NCBI GenBank assembly: GCA_963976815.1 | Contig: CAXBLU010000009.1 | Location: forward strand, 62,001 to 126,000 | Direction: 5' to 3' | From: JAHRVQ01 sp963976815 | GTDB lineage: Bacteria; Pseudomonadota; Gammaproteobacteria; Pseudomonadales; Azotimanducaceae | DNA: 64,000 bases | In this document: positions 1 through 10,242 of the stretch, piece after piece | How the letters are laid out: every line of letters begins with the position of its first letter | Position numbering within the stretch: the stretch's first letter is position 1 | The notes under the pieces: generated by a model | Seen by the model: the letters and a program-made list of their open reading frames with translations, nothing else | Told to the model about the DNA's origin: nothing | The model's database searches: none | Translations under genes and position numbers: made by a program

Positions 1-24
1 TTTTTCCTGAGTCTCATCGGTCAT
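1..24 (-). CDS. Start of a downstream gene, cut by window edge
   Basis: On the minus strand an ATG at 24 overlaps the TAA stop of the CHAT gene by one base (TAATG) and opens a frame reading MTDETQEK to the edge of the window. The one-base overlap is a classic translational-coupling arrangement, so a partner gene of the CHAT protein probably starts here. Eight codons are too few to name a family. It could also be a chance ATG. Confidence 0.4.
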
Positions 25-3000
25 TAGTTGACGTTAAATCCGGCTGATTCATAGCTGCCCACAATCATAAATGCCGACCAAATATATGGATAGCCCCACT
101 GGGGCGAATCAATCATGTCTAACTGAGTATCTCGCAACGCTTCCCGAGCCGGTTGACCCGCAAGCAGACGATCGTAAAAATCTGTCATTAAGGCCTGGGT
201 ACCCGCATCCGAAACCTCCCAGAGTGAACTGACTACCTCGGCAACTCCAGCCTCCTGAAACGAACGACGTAAACCATAAACACCTTCACCTTCATGTATT
301 TCGCCAAGCCCGGTTTCGCAGGCAGAAAGTACCACGAGTCGGGTACCCGACAGGTTCAGATCCAACACTTCCAGGGCCGTGAGTACCCCGTCATTAGTTG
401 TTTCGATTTCCCCAAGGAATTGGGCATTGGTATTAATACCAGCAAAGGCTAGTCCAGCCCGTAGCAGTGGATTGTCTCCAGGTGGTGGAACCTGTGCTTC
501 CATACCGCGTTGGGCCTTAAGCAGACGTTTTCTGAGTGTGTCATCGGGTTTTAAGAAAAAACCGTGGGTTGCAACATGAAGCACTTCTGGCGGAGCAGTT
601 AAGTCGACCAGAACTTTCTCCTGGGCATTGTTACCGAAAAAATTATCATTCGCGGTATCTCTACCGTCTACCCGATCAACAATAATCTTGCCCTCCTCTG
701 CAGCACCCGGAAGTGGCGCAAAATTAAGACCACGCAATCCGGTACCAGCACCACGGATGCCAAGTTTAAGTGCTGCGGACCGGCGGCCAGCGGCAACTTG
801 TATCTCCTCGTCACTCACAACGTCCTCCGAGTCATAGTCAGGGCCCGCCATGACCAGATACTGACCCCGCGCCAGACGATACTCACTCGGCAACAGGTCC
901 CGCCCTGAGGTGAGGATTTGCAGATCAGTCGTTTGGATCAAATATTCTTCGTCGGGACTCATTAATGCACCGAAGGGTGCAATATTAAGTAAACCGTCAG
1001 GAATCAAATAAACGTGGGCTAAATCTCCCAGCACGTCCATAAGCGGACTCCAGACATATTCATAGGCTTCGATGCCAACTTCGACGAGTTCGTCTTCATC
1101 TACCTGATCGTCCTGAATAAATTCTCGATAAAGCGCCACCGACTTTTCGATGGCTTCTCGATCACTAAATTGCACCAGATGGAACGCCACCTTGTTACGC
1201 CGCTTGGTAATAACACTCGCCAACAATTTAGCTTCGCCGTCGTCGGTATAGGCCATAAAGTCCACTAACGCGGAATCCTTTTTCATGGCGTCCGTCAGAC
1301 GCTCGGCGCTGCTACCGGCAATAGACGTACGGAAACGAACGCTGGCTCGACCGAGTTCACCCTGGATTTCGTTCACCCGTTGTTCTAGCTGATACAGCAC
1401 TTGAACGTGATTATCTTTAGTTTCCGCCGTTGGGCCAGACAGGGTTTTAGCCGCCAACTCCTTACGCGCACTCTCCAGTTCCGTTGCCAACCCCTTAAGC
1501 TTGGGATCCGTGGTCATAGTGGCAATCTGTTGGATTTCAGACGTCACTTTTAGCAACAAGCCTTTCCTCTGCAGGCTCGCATCAATCATCCGCCGAGCCG
1601 ACTCTTCATCCCCGATCTTGGCCAGCAAGCTCAGGTAGTCGTTAAATTCTGGACGATGTAAACGTACATATCCTTCCCGGGCGTTTTCACCGGTGGTCCA
1701 CAACATGGTATCGAGGAAGTCGCTACGACGGTTAAAGCCCACTTCTCTAAGCTCAACTGCAGACTGCAACTGGTCCATGTCTTCCCTAACTTTGGCAAGA
1801 TAGTTCAGGGCGTCAAAAGTATAGGGATGTAGATTGCCCAGTTGGTTTTCTGCCAGCGCCAGAGCATCGGTCAGGATCACAGCCGCTTCATCAAACCGTT
1901 CCTGGTCCAGATAAACGCCACCCAGGTCAATCATCGAACGAATTGCATCTATATGATCTTTGCCGAGTACCTCCTGCCGTAGGGCCAGAGCCTGACTAAT
2001 TTTTTCTTCCGCCAGATCCAATTTGCCCTGACGTTTGTAGACCCGCCCGAGGTTATTGGTGGCTTTTAGTGTATTGGCGTGACTCTCACCAAATATGGTG
2101 GTCCAACTTGACCGCACCTCTTCAAACATTTCTGAGGATTGGTCGTAGTCCTCCATCAACATATATAAGTAGGCGAGGTTGTTTTTAACAGCATTGGTGT
2201 TGGTGTGATCCTCGCCATAAAGCGCAATCATCATGTCCAGGCTTTTAATATACATGGGCTCGGCTTCTCGAAAATTACCCTGGCTTTCGAACAGCAATGC
2301 CAGATTATTTCGAACATTTAGCGTTTGGACATTGTCCTCGCCAAGAATACGTTCCATTTTGCTCAAGGTTTCTTTGAGCATGGGCTCCGCTTGATCATAG
2401 AGTCCACTCTTCTCATAGATTAAGCCCAGATTGTTTCGAGCGACTAAACTGGAAGGATGAGCATCCCCAAGCAATTCGACCAACCCCTGCAGAGCTTCCT
2501 TGTAAGTTGCCTCTGCGTCAGCGAGCTTTCCCTGGGCTTGATAAATTGAACCTAACTCAAGCAAGGTGTTATAGACATTCACGGGGATGGACTGCCAGGC
2601 AACAACGCCGTAGTCCAGGACTTCTTCGGTAAGGGCTAACGCTTTGTCGTAGCTCCCTTCGTTGTTCAAGACCCGGCCAAGATAAGACTTTGCGGTGTAA
2701 CTTCGTTCTACGTCACCGACTAACAACGCGGTATGAATCACCCCCGACAACAAATCTTTACTTTCCTGATATCGTCCAAGCACTCGATAAATTTCTGCAA
2801 TCTCGAGCAGCGCATTTAATACGTAGGCATCTACATCTGATTTCACCGCACCCATACGGTCAATCACCTGACTGTAGGTGGTTTCCGCCTCGGCAAGTTG
2901 TCCCATCACCGTCAGAATACCCGCGGTGGTTTGCAGACAATAAATGGCCTGGGGGTGGTAACTGCCATAGGCAGTTTCAATGGACTCGCACAGCTCCCCG

Positions 3001-3839
3001 GCAGCCATCAGCGCAGTTTCAAACTGATTGGTAGCCTGTAACTGATTAATCACACCAAATCTGGCGTCAACCGTCAGCGGGTGACTGGCACCAAACGCCT
3101 CGCTATAGCCACTAACAACAAGTTGGCCAATCATCGCGGATTCGTCAGCTAAACCCATCGCGGCATAAAGCTCTGCAATCAAACCATGGATTTCTAGAGT
3201 TGTGGGATGATTCGCCCCCAGGACTTCCTCCGCGGCAATCAGTGCATCTGAATAGTAGGTTTCGGCTTCCTGGGCCATGCCAATCTGGCGGTAAATGAAG
3301 CCCAGGTCCCGGTTCACGCCAATGGTGATGCCATGGGAGTTACCCAGTAGATCCCGTGCGACCAGAAGTGCACCTTCCTCGGCGGCAACGGCATTTTCAT
3401 AGTCACCAGCTTCTAGTGCGCTCTGGGCTTCCGCGGCCATTTCATCAATCACAATCAGCGCCTCAGCCTGATCGTCGTTAAATGCTTCTGAGCGGGCCGT
3501 GGCTGTTTCAACCCAGGCTGGGGAGCGCTCGTAAATTGCACTAATGACTTCATTGCCCATCTGGGCGGTTTCCCGGTCTCCCGTTGAGACCGCAAGATCC
3601 ACTCTTTGGACCCAGAGTTCCGCGGCCAATTCTGGAATATCCAGGGCCATGGCCTGATTCGCAGCAGCTTCTAGCGCTTCTGGATTTCCGGGTGATTCCG
3701 CAAGGATTTCCATATATTGATCCAGCGCCGCGGCACCATCGCCGCTTTCAGCCGCTTTTCGGGCAGAAGCGAGATCAGCCGCCTGTAGCGTAGAACATGC
3801 GACACAGAGGATCAGGGAGGGCAATATTTTGCTGGGCAT
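24..3839 (-). CDS. Exported TPR-CHAT domain (caspase-like) protein
   Basis: About 1271 residues. A signal peptide is visible at the N-terminus (MPSKILPSLILCVACSTLQA, likely cut after LQA), so the protein is probably periplasmic or secreted. Residues roughly 30-800 are tandem tetratricopeptide repeats of the kinesin-light-chain type (repeated LGxxHPxTL and NNLAxLY patterns). The C-terminal third is a CHAT protease domain with the catalytic dyad in place: His about 1092 in HVATHGF and Cys about 1174 in LSACETG, followed by the family pattern EGVYGLRRSF and SSLWEVSD. CHAT proteases of this build are activated by partner proteins that bind the TPR part. An upstream in-frame start at 3935 exists, but the signal peptide favours 3839. 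The stop overlaps the start of a further gene at the window edge, a candidate partner or substrate. Which substrate it cuts is unknown. Confidence 0.88.
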   Translation of the reverse strand: MPSKILPSLILCVACSTLQAADLASARKAAESGDGAAALDQYMEILAESPGNPEALEAAANQAMALDIPELAAELWVQRVDLAVSTGDRETAQMGNEVISAIYERSPAWVETATARSEAFNDDQAEALIVIDEMAAEAQSALEAGDYENAVAAEEGALLVARDLLGNSHGITIGVNRDLGFIYRQIGMAQEAETYYSDALIAAEEVLGANHPTTLEIHGLIAELYAAMGLADESAMIGQLVVSGYSEAFGASHPLTVDARFGVINQLQATNQFETALMAAGELCESIETAYGSYHPQAIYCLQTTAGILTVMGQLAEAETTYSQVIDRMGAVKSDVDAYVLNALLEIAEIYRVLGRYQESKDLLSGVIHTALLVGDVERSYTAKSYLGRVLNNEGSYDKALALTEEVLDYGVVAWQSIPVNVYNTLLELGSIYQAQGKLADAEATYKEALQGLVELLGDAHPSSLVARNNLGLIYEKSGLYDQAEPMLKETLSKMERILGEDNVQTLNVRNNLALLFESQGNFREAEPMYIKSLDMMIALYGEDHTNTNAVKNNLAYLYMLMEDYDQSSEMFEEVRSSWTTIFGESHANTLKATNNLGRVYKRQGKLDLAEEKISQALALRQEVLGKDHIDAIRSMIDLGGVYLDQERFDEAAVILTDALALAENQLGNLHPYTFDALNYLAKVREDMDQLQSAVELREVGFNRRSDFLDTMLWTTGENAREGYVRLHRPEFNDYLSLLAKIGDEESARRMIDASLQRKGLLLKVTSEIQQIATMTTDPKLKGLATELESARKELAAKTLSGPTAETKDNHVQVLYQLEQRVNEIQGELGRASVRFRTSIAGSSAERLTDAMKKDSALVDFMAYTDDGEAKLLASVITKRRNKVAFHLVQFSDREAIEKSVALYREFIQDDQVDEDELVEVGIEAYEYVWSPLMDVLGDLAHVYLIPDGLLNIAPFGALMSPDEEYLIQTTDLQILTSGRDLLPSEYRLARGQYLVMAGPDYDSEDVVSDEEIQVAAGRRSAALKLGIRGAGTGLRGLNFAPLPGAAEEGKIIVDRVDGRDTANDNFFGNNAQEKVLVDLTAPPEVLHVATHGFFLKPDDTLRKRLLKAQRGMEAQVPPPGDNPLLRAGLAFAGINTNAQFLGEIETTNDGVLTALEVLDLNLSGTRLVVLSACETGLGEIHEGEGVYGLRRSFQEAGVAEVVSSLWEVSDAGTQALMTDFYDRLLAGQPAREALRDTQLDMIDSPQWGYPYIWSAFMIVGSYESAGFNVN

Positions 3840-4025
3840 AGCAATTCTCTTGTTGATGGGTCTTATCCGTACAGCAATTATGCACGTTAAACAGTAGTAC
3901 GTAAGTATAAGCATCGGAGATGACCTTCTGTACACCCTTTCCTACCGCCGGTCCTAATAGATTCCATCTGACTTCCTTGACAGCTTTAGTTAACATATTG
4001 GCCTGACAATTTGAGCCGTCTAACG

Positions 4026-4649
4026 ATGATTGATGCTGATGACTACCCAGCACCTAAATGCAATGCCTTCGCTCACTGGTTAGGCAAAACCATTATTCGA
4101 ATTTCAGGCTGGCGTGTTGCCGGGGGTGTCCCCAACAGCAAAAGTATGCTGATTATTGCCGCGCCGCACACCAGCAACTGGGATCTCTTTTTTCTCCTGG
4201 GTGCTGCTTACAGTTTTCGGCTTTCAATTCAATGGCTTGTAAAGGACAGCGTGTTTCTGCCGGTTGTCGGCAGCGTCTTAACGTTCCTTGGCGGTATTCC
4301 AGTTGATCGATCGAAGAACAACAACCTGGTAGAGGACCTCGCGAACCGTATCCACAACTCCCAGGGTCTGGCGCTTGTTGTGCCACCCTCGGGAACCCGC
4401 GGGTTTACCGAATACTGGAAATCTGGCTTCTATCGAATTGCCCTTGCCGCCGATGTCCCTATTGTGTGCGGGTATCTTGACTACCCCAACAAGGAGGCGG
4501 GACTGGGTCTATCCTTCCATCTGACAGGCAATATCACCGAGGACATGGACAGAATCAGGGCATTCTACGATCCCTTTGTTGGTAAGCACCCCAAAAACAA
4601 AAGTCGAATTCGACTTCGAGAGGAGGATGCCGAGCGCCAACAGGCTTGA
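4026..4649 (+). CDS. PlsC-like glycerolipid acyltransferase
   Basis: About 207 residues. It shows the HX4D acyltransferase motif (PHTSNWD, near residue 45) and the second block GGIPVDRS. The third block reads VPPSGTRG, where the family usually has PEGTRS, so the Glu of that block is not obvious. Such enzymes move an acyl chain from acyl-CoA or acyl-ACP onto a lysophospholipid or related acceptor at the inner membrane. The gene is divergent from the CHAT gene. The frame is open from a TTG at 4011; I prefer the ATG at 4026, though neither has a clear ribosome-binding site. The exact acceptor cannot be read from sequence. Confidence 0.75.
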   Translation: MIDADDYPAPKCNAFAHWLGKTIIRISGWRVAGGVPNSKSMLIIAAPHTSNWDLFFLLGAAYSFRLSIQWLVKDSVFLPVVGSVLTFLGGIPVDRSKNNNLVEDLANRIHNSQGLALVVPPSGTRGFTEYWKSGFYRIALAADVPIVCGYLDYPNKEAGLGLSFHLTGNITEDMDRIRAFYDPFVGKHPKNKSRIRLREEDAERQQA

Positions 4650-4807
4650 ATATTACTGGCATCACGCGCAGGGTACGCGTGTTTGCAATCACCGGGCTCC
4701 AGTAGCCGTACCTGCTTCGACATTTAACGAGCACATTTCGACCAACACTCGACGAACTTTACTCATTGCGCTCAACCAATATGCTCATCGGTCCTCGATA
4801 CTGAATC

Positions 4808-7800
4808 ATGTCAATTAAGCTAAAAATTGCTGTCATCAGCCTAATGCTTTCACTATTTGTGGTGGGGGTTGCCTACGAGCGAATTTTGAACTTTGCCCTG
4901 AGCCACTATTTGGGGGAAGCCCTCAACGCTGAGGTCGCTCTCAACGGCCCCCTCAACTTTTCAATAGGGGATATCTCAACCCTGTCAGCTGAACAGATTT
5001 CGATCCGGACCATAAACAAAGCCTTCAGGGCAAAACAAGTGGAGATTTCTTTCAACAGCCAATCACTCTATCACCGCCCGGTTCATGTTACTGCGCTGAC
5101 AATCACCCAGGGTGACTTGGAAATTCGCTCCACGGTAGAGGCACAAAAGTTCACTCTTGATACGCAAGCTCTACTCGACTATCTGAATGCACGACTACCG
5201 GACTTTGAGCGCGTCCTCATACCAATTGATCACGTCGAAGTGCTCGATAGTCAATTTAGCTATGTGGATGCCGATCAAAACATCGATTTGAAATTGAATA
5301 TTGCGAACCTGACCCGTTCGAGTCTTGGCCGGTTGGGGCTGTCGATTCAAGGATTATTAAATCAGGCTGAATTGACAATGACTGCCGAGTTAGTTCGAAA
5401 GTCGCCACTAACTAATTTACACCTGGCTGGCCAATGGGGTGAATATAAACTGGCGGTTGATGGCCACGTGGAGAAAATTACACCACTGCAAAACCTCGAC
5501 ATTGTACTGGATGCTAACGGCCCCTCCGCTCGACTGTTACTCGACCTAATTGGAGCAGAAGAAGTTAGAGACGGTCAGTTTTCTATTGTCACTCACCTCC
5601 ATGACCTTGATGGAAAATTTTCCTGGTTTGCACATCTCTCCCTGGGTGAATTGATGTTGCATGGGCAGCTTACCCATAGCCTCGCAGACAAAGATTTCCG
5701 GCTTGATTTTAATGGTGCAGGCCCCTCCTTGAAAGAAGCCGGCGCCCTTGTGGATTATCTCAACTATTCTGAACTGCCTTTTATCACATCTGGAGTTCTG
5801 ACCCGAATAGGTAATCGATTGACCCTGGAGGAGAGCCAAATACAGCTAGGAGAAGGTTATTTTAAGGCCAGTGGAGCTTTGCCGAACTTTCCTGCTCTAG
5901 ACGATTGGCAGCTGAATATTTCAGCCAAACAATTTGACCTCACCATACTGCAGCCCTTTTCGCCCTGTGAAATACCTAACTTACCCATGGATTGGACCGG
6001 AAATTTTTCTTCCGCTGAGACGGGACCTGAAATTTTTAGTCTGGAGTTATCGGGTCCCACCCAGGTGCTCAACGTTAGCGGCGAACTCGGAAAATACCCT
6101 GACTTTATTGGCTCTATCATCGAAATTAAAAGCAAAGGACTGGACCTCAACACCTTAACCGGCTGTGTCGGGCTACCCGCCTTCGAACCCTCGACCTTCG
6201 AAACATCCCTTAGCCTGAAAAATTTAGAGAGCGGTTGGCAGATTCAGGATTGGACGCTTAATTCTGTGCTATTGAATGCCGAATCCAACCTTTTGTTCAA
6301 TACCGACGGTACCATCCTAGGTCATACCAGCATCTCTACAAACAACCTCAAAACGCTAACGACAACCTTTGGTTTCGATTCCGGCTTAACCGAGACCCCC
6401 GGCGGCATAGATGTGGACCTGGGACTACACGGCCAACGCCTGACTTTAAGTAATGGCAAGTTAAGCTCCCAAACGGGCAAAGGAACTTTTTCTGGTCACT
6501 ATGAAATCGGTACCGCGGAACCTAGCATGGGACTCAATCTTGACGTTGCTGGAACCGATATCCAATCTCTACTGATCAACGCGCCAAAACTTTTGGCAGG
6601 AAAACCCTTCAGTGCAAAATCGAAAATTCTAACCAACGAGGCAGGCAGGGTCTCGATGGACACAACCATCGCTCTTGGGGACAACCGGATCAGGGCCCGG
6701 GGTACCTTTCCCCAGGGCAACAGTCTTGAAGGCTTATCCCTCAACCTTGAGGGTCAGGGTAGTAATCTAGAACACTTTCTTGGTTCCGTTGTTGCCTATC
6801 CATTGCCAGCCACGCCCTTTGACGTCACCTTTGGCCTGGTTCACCGGGGGGATACAATCGAAATTGCAGAATTGTTGTTAGAAGCCGGCAATCAAAAGCT
6901 CTCCGGAAATTTGCTAGTAGACCTCGCACCTAATCTCAGCGGTACAAGGGGCCAGCTTAAGCTGGAGGGCAATAGCTCCCAGACGCTCTTTCAATTGATG
7001 GGATTTAATCCGGACTTCATCGATGAAGCCTACTCGCTAGGCGTTGATATCGAGGGCAATCTGGATTCCGTTAGCTTAACGATAGACAACGCAACCCTTG
7101 GCCTATCCGATGTAAGCGGCAAGATCTTAATTAAACCCGGTGATACCGATCAGTTTGACGTCGAACTGACATCTCGCAGACTTCATCTACCCACCTTTAT
7201 TCCAGCGCTGATTTCGGCAACCGACGATAAGAAGGACCCCATTGTCGTAAAAGATCGAGTCATTCCTGATTTCGACCTTCCCTGGCGATATCTTTCAGAC
7301 ATTAAACTCAACTTTATTCATAAAGCAGCCAAAGTTGACCTGCAACTTGACAATCACTCCAGCACTGAACTCGCTTTTGCAATAGATGATGGCCGACTCC
7401 ATAGCCAAAATATCAGCTGGCAAAGTGACAAGAGTGACGGCACGGCAGTTCTTGTCATTGATCAATCCCCGGAGGATAAAACCAATGCTGATATCAGGTT
7501 CGAAATTTCGAGCGAACGCATTCCCCTCTTATGGTTATTCACTGGCACACCCGTTGACGTTGATGGCGAAAGATTACAATTTAACGCGAGGTTCAATTCC
7601 AAAGGTCACAGCTCTGCGGAAGTTCTGAAAAACCTAAACGGACTAGTCGCCTTTCGCGGCGGTGGCGGTGTGATTAACACGAGTAAACTCGACACTCTGT
7701 TTGGCGACTTTTTATTGCAACTGACACGCCGGGTATTTTCCACCGCAGAGAAACAAACCAATGTGCACTGTACTGGATCAGCATTTAGTATTACGAACGG

Positions 7801-8188
7801 CAAAATCCTGTTCGATCCTGTCCTGGCAGTTCGAACCAGTCGCTTTGACATTCTCGCCACGGGAGAAATTAATCTTCCCAACGAAGCACTTAAGCTGCAA
7901 ATAAATAGTCGTTCCAGGCAAGGGATTGGCGTTAGCGCAGTAAGCTCACTAGTACCCCGGGTAGGCGTTGTGGGCACATTAGCAAAACCCCAGGTTCAGG
8001 TAAGCGCAACGGAAACTGCGATTTCCAGCGGTGCTGCAATTGCCAGCTCTGGACTTTCCATATTGGCAAGCGGGCTTTGGGATCGACTGCGTTCTAGCGT
8101 CGAAAACCCCTGTGACGCCGTCTATGACCGTGCACTAAAAGACTCAAAAGCCCAGTATGGTCAGATGGTGAATGGTCACTCAGGGTAG
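4808..8188 (+). CDS. AsmA-family envelope protein
   Basis: 1126 residues. One N-terminal membrane anchor (about residues 5-23) is followed by a very long periplasmic part rich in beta strands, the pattern of AsmA-like proteins (YicH, YhdP and relatives). The C-terminal 220 residues carry the conserved AsmA block: a LNGLVAFRGGGG-type stretch, then an LxINSRSRQG strand and a VGTLAKPQVQ ending. Family members form hydrophobic-groove bridges that carry phospholipid between inner and outer membrane, or affect outer-membrane protein assembly. It follows the acyltransferase in the same direction after 158 bases in which I see no gene or clear site. It overlaps the convergent kinase gene by nine bases. 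Confidence 0.8.
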   Translation: MSIKLKIAVISLMLSLFVVGVAYERILNFALSHYLGEALNAEVALNGPLNFSIGDISTLSAEQISIRTINKAFRAKQVEISFNSQSLYHRPVHVTALTITQGDLEIRSTVEAQKFTLDTQALLDYLNARLPDFERVLIPIDHVEVLDSQFSYVDADQNIDLKLNIANLTRSSLGRLGLSIQGLLNQAELTMTAELVRKSPLTNLHLAGQWGEYKLAVDGHVEKITPLQNLDIVLDANGPSARLLLDLIGAEEVRDGQFSIVTHLHDLDGKFSWFAHLSLGELMLHGQLTHSLADKDFRLDFNGAGPSLKEAGALVDYLNYSELPFITSGVLTRIGNRLTLEESQIQLGEGYFKASGALPNFPALDDWQLNISAKQFDLTILQPFSPCEIPNLPMDWTGNFSSAETGPEIFSLELSGPTQVLNVSGELGKYPDFIGSIIEIKSKGLDLNTLTGCVGLPAFEPSTFETSLSLKNLESGWQIQDWTLNSVLLNAESNLLFNTDGTILGHTSISTNNLKTLTTTFGFDSGLTETPGGIDVDLGLHGQRLTLSNGKLSSQTGKGTFSGHYEIGTAEPSMGLNLDVAGTDIQSLLINAPKLLAGKPFSAKSKILTNEAGRVSMDTTIALGDNRIRARGTFPQGNSLEGLSLNLEGQGSNLEHFLGSVVAYPLPATPFDVTFGLVHRGDTIEIAELLLEAGNQKLSGNLLVDLAPNLSGTRGQLKLEGNSSQTLFQLMGFNPDFIDEAYSLGVDIEGNLDSVSLTIDNATLGLSDVSGKILIKPGDTDQFDVELTSRRLHLPTFIPALISATDDKKDPIVVKDRVIPDFDLPWRYLSDIKLNFIHKAAKVDLQLDNHSSTELAFAIDDGRLHSQNISWQSDKSDGTAVLVIDQSPEDKTNADIRFEISSERIPLLWLFTGTPVDVDGERLQFNARFNSKGHSSAEVLKNLNGLVAFRGGGGVINTSKLDTLFGDFLLQLTRRVFSTAEKQTNVHCTGSAFSITNGKILFDPVLAVRTSRFDILATGEINLPNEALKLQINSRSRQGIGVSAVSSLVPRVGVVGTLAKPQVQVSATETAISSGAAIASSGLSILASGLWDRLRSSVENPCDAVYDRALKDSKAQYGQMVNGHSG

Positions 8189-8788
8189 ATAGAGGGAAAA
8201 CCTGGCGCCGCCAAGTGCCTCGGAGCAGCCGAGAGAAACATCACCGAGTTGATTACCTCGACGATGGGCCTGGGCCACTCGTCTTGCAAGCTCAATTCCG
8301 AGTCCAGTGCTGTCTAAATCCGTTTCTTGACCCTTTTCAAGACCATCACCATCGTCCTCGATGCAGATGACCACGCCATCGTCTTTTAACTGTCCCGTTA
8401 CTAGAATTCTATTTTGACAATATCGAATGGCATTATGCAGCGCGTCACCGACAACCGCTGTGACCAGACGCTCGTCACAAAAAACCACTAGCTCATCGGT
8501 GCAGTTGACCTCAATCCGCACATCTTTCATCCGGCTACAGGCCGTCTCCAATATGTCAATTAGATGGACTTCCTGGGTAGAGAATATTTTGGCATCTTCG
8601 AGTCGATATAGACTGAGCATCAAGACAAGCTGGTGATTTATCTCGTCGAGCACATTGCCGATGGAGATGCCCGCTTGGCTCACCTCACTAGATTGGTTGG
8701 CGCACAGGGTTTCGACGCTTGGACCCAGCAACTGCAGCTGATTTTTAACGCCATGCACCATGCCGGCAAATTGATCCTGTAAATCCAT
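8180..8788 (-). CDS. Small soluble histidine kinase-like protein
   Basis: 202 residues, no membrane segment and no sensor domain. An H-box-like helix (MVHGVKNQLQLL, His13) is followed by a HATPase_c domain with N-box DALHNAIRYC, G1-box IEDDGDGLE and G2-box STGLGIELARRV. The size matches only the dimerisation and ATP-binding parts of a sensor kinase, so its input must come from another protein. No response regulator is adjacent. A perfect 10-base palindrome ATTCGCGAAT lies at 8789-8798, directly before the start codon, and could be an operator. It could also be a two-component-derived regulatory ATPase without kinase activity. Confidence 0.7.
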   Translation of the reverse strand: MDLQDQFAGMVHGVKNQLQLLGPSVETLCANQSSEVSQAGISIGNVLDEINHQLVLMLSLYRLEDAKIFSTQEVHLIDILETACSRMKDVRIEVNCTDELVVFCDERLVTAVVGDALHNAIRYCQNRILVTGQLKDDGVVICIEDDGDGLEKGQETDLDSTGLGIELARRVAQAHRRGNQLGDVSLGCSEALGGARFSLYLP

Positions 8789-8823
8789 ATTCGCGAATAC
8801 TCAAGTAGGTGACTTAAGTATAG

Positions 8824-10206
8824 TCAGGCATTTCTACCAAGGGTTACCTGAACAGCCGCTAAATCAGCACTGGTAAACTTGAACCGGAGCAGAGTTATGG
8901 CACTCAGCAAGTAAAATGCCGCTGGAAACCAGGAGTACATGGCCAACATCCACACCTTCACTTCCTCGGTCTGAGTCTGACCTGGTACATAACCAACATG
9001 TTCCAGCACCTGAAGCGCAACAAACCCGGTAATAGCGGCCCCTAGTTTGGTGGTGAAAGCCCAGATCGCAAAGTAATTACCCTCCCTGCGCTTACCTGTG
9101 GACATCTCATCCCAGTCAATAACGTCTGCGACCATAGATGGTGGTAATGCGAGAAAGTTGCCAAAAGCACTGCCTCCTAGAATCAGCATCAATGAAAAGT
9201 AGCCAACGGAACCCTCACCCAACCACCAGCAGCTGGCACTGCTGACGATGGACATGACAATCGCCACTCCCCAGGTATCACGCTTGCCGATTTTTAGTGC
9301 GAGTCGATTCCAAAACGGCAACGATAAAAAACCCGAAGAAAAATACAACAATAAGTAGTAAGACCAGGTTGGTAACCAATTAGGCACAATGTCTGCCCAC
9401 CAGTCCGGTGTGCCAATGATATAGACCGACACATAAATGACTAACACCGCAGGTACAGCTGCGGCAATAGAGCTACAGACAAAGGCAACCAACAATGCCC
9501 GGAAATGGGGATTCTTAAATGTCGCTAACCAGCCCGCATAGGGGTTCATCGGAGCACGACCTTGAAATTCTGCTCGCTCAGAACTGACCATTCCAGCAAA
9601 TATGAGAAACAGTGCAACGCCTCCACCCAAAATAGCACCCATAAATGAGTAGCCTTGAACGCCGCCAAAGGAGTAGATCAAATAGGCGGGCAAAATGGTT
9701 GCGGCTAACAATCCGACCAATGCACAGGACTCACGAATGGCAATCACCTTGACTCGCTCGTCGTAGTGGTCCGTCATTTCAGCGCCAAGGCTGTAGTAAG
9801 GAATAGCCCCGACCGTCCATATAAAATAGGTCAAGACATACAGGGCGAGCATGTAGCCCAGTAACAACGCTTGATGGTTTTCTGGGTCGGAAAAGGCTGG
9901 CGGCGTAAACAGGAAGTAGAAAGCAATCCCAAGGGGTATGGCAGCGCCGACAATGTAGGGTCGACGACGCCCCCAGCGACTGTGGGTTCGATCTGAAAGG
10001 TAGCCCATGACGGGATCCGTAATCGAATCGAACAAACGAGCTAATAGCAGAGACTAGGCAACCAGGCCCGCCGACAAACCAACAAAGTCCGTGTAGAAGT
10101 ATTGAAGATTGACGGCAACCACAAGTCCAAGCAGGGCAAACCCAAAGTTGCCCGAACTATATCCCCAGATTTGGAGCGCGGGCAGACCTTCTGCCCGTCT
10201 CGTCAT
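8824..10206 (-). pseudogene. GPH-family MFS sugar/cation symporter broken by in-frame TAG
   Basis: The frame reads as a single 460-codon gene from the ATG at 10206 (AGGAAA ribosome-binding site just upstream) except for one TAG at 10054-10056 (codon 51). Upstream of it is the typical GPH start, with LQYFYTDFVGLSAGL before the stop and SLLLARLFDSITDPVMG after it, so both halves belong to one protein. The rest holds the usual twelve-helix MelB/GPH pattern with the DRTHSRWGRRRP loop near residue 80. Family members import sugars, glucuronides or other organic solutes with Na+ or H+. One base change (CAG or TGG to TAG) explains the break, so this is a recent pseudogene, a sequencing error, or a suppressed stop. 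A shorter product from the TTG at 10035 would lack the first helix. Confidence 0.75.
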
Positions 10207-10242
10207 TTTCCTGGCCGCGTTCTTTTGTTGCTTGCTTGAGTT

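Noticed and set aside
2690..3034. Open frame opposite the TPR part of the CHAT gene
   Set aside because: Antisense shadow of a strongly coding gene, no ribosome-binding site and no family-like sequence.
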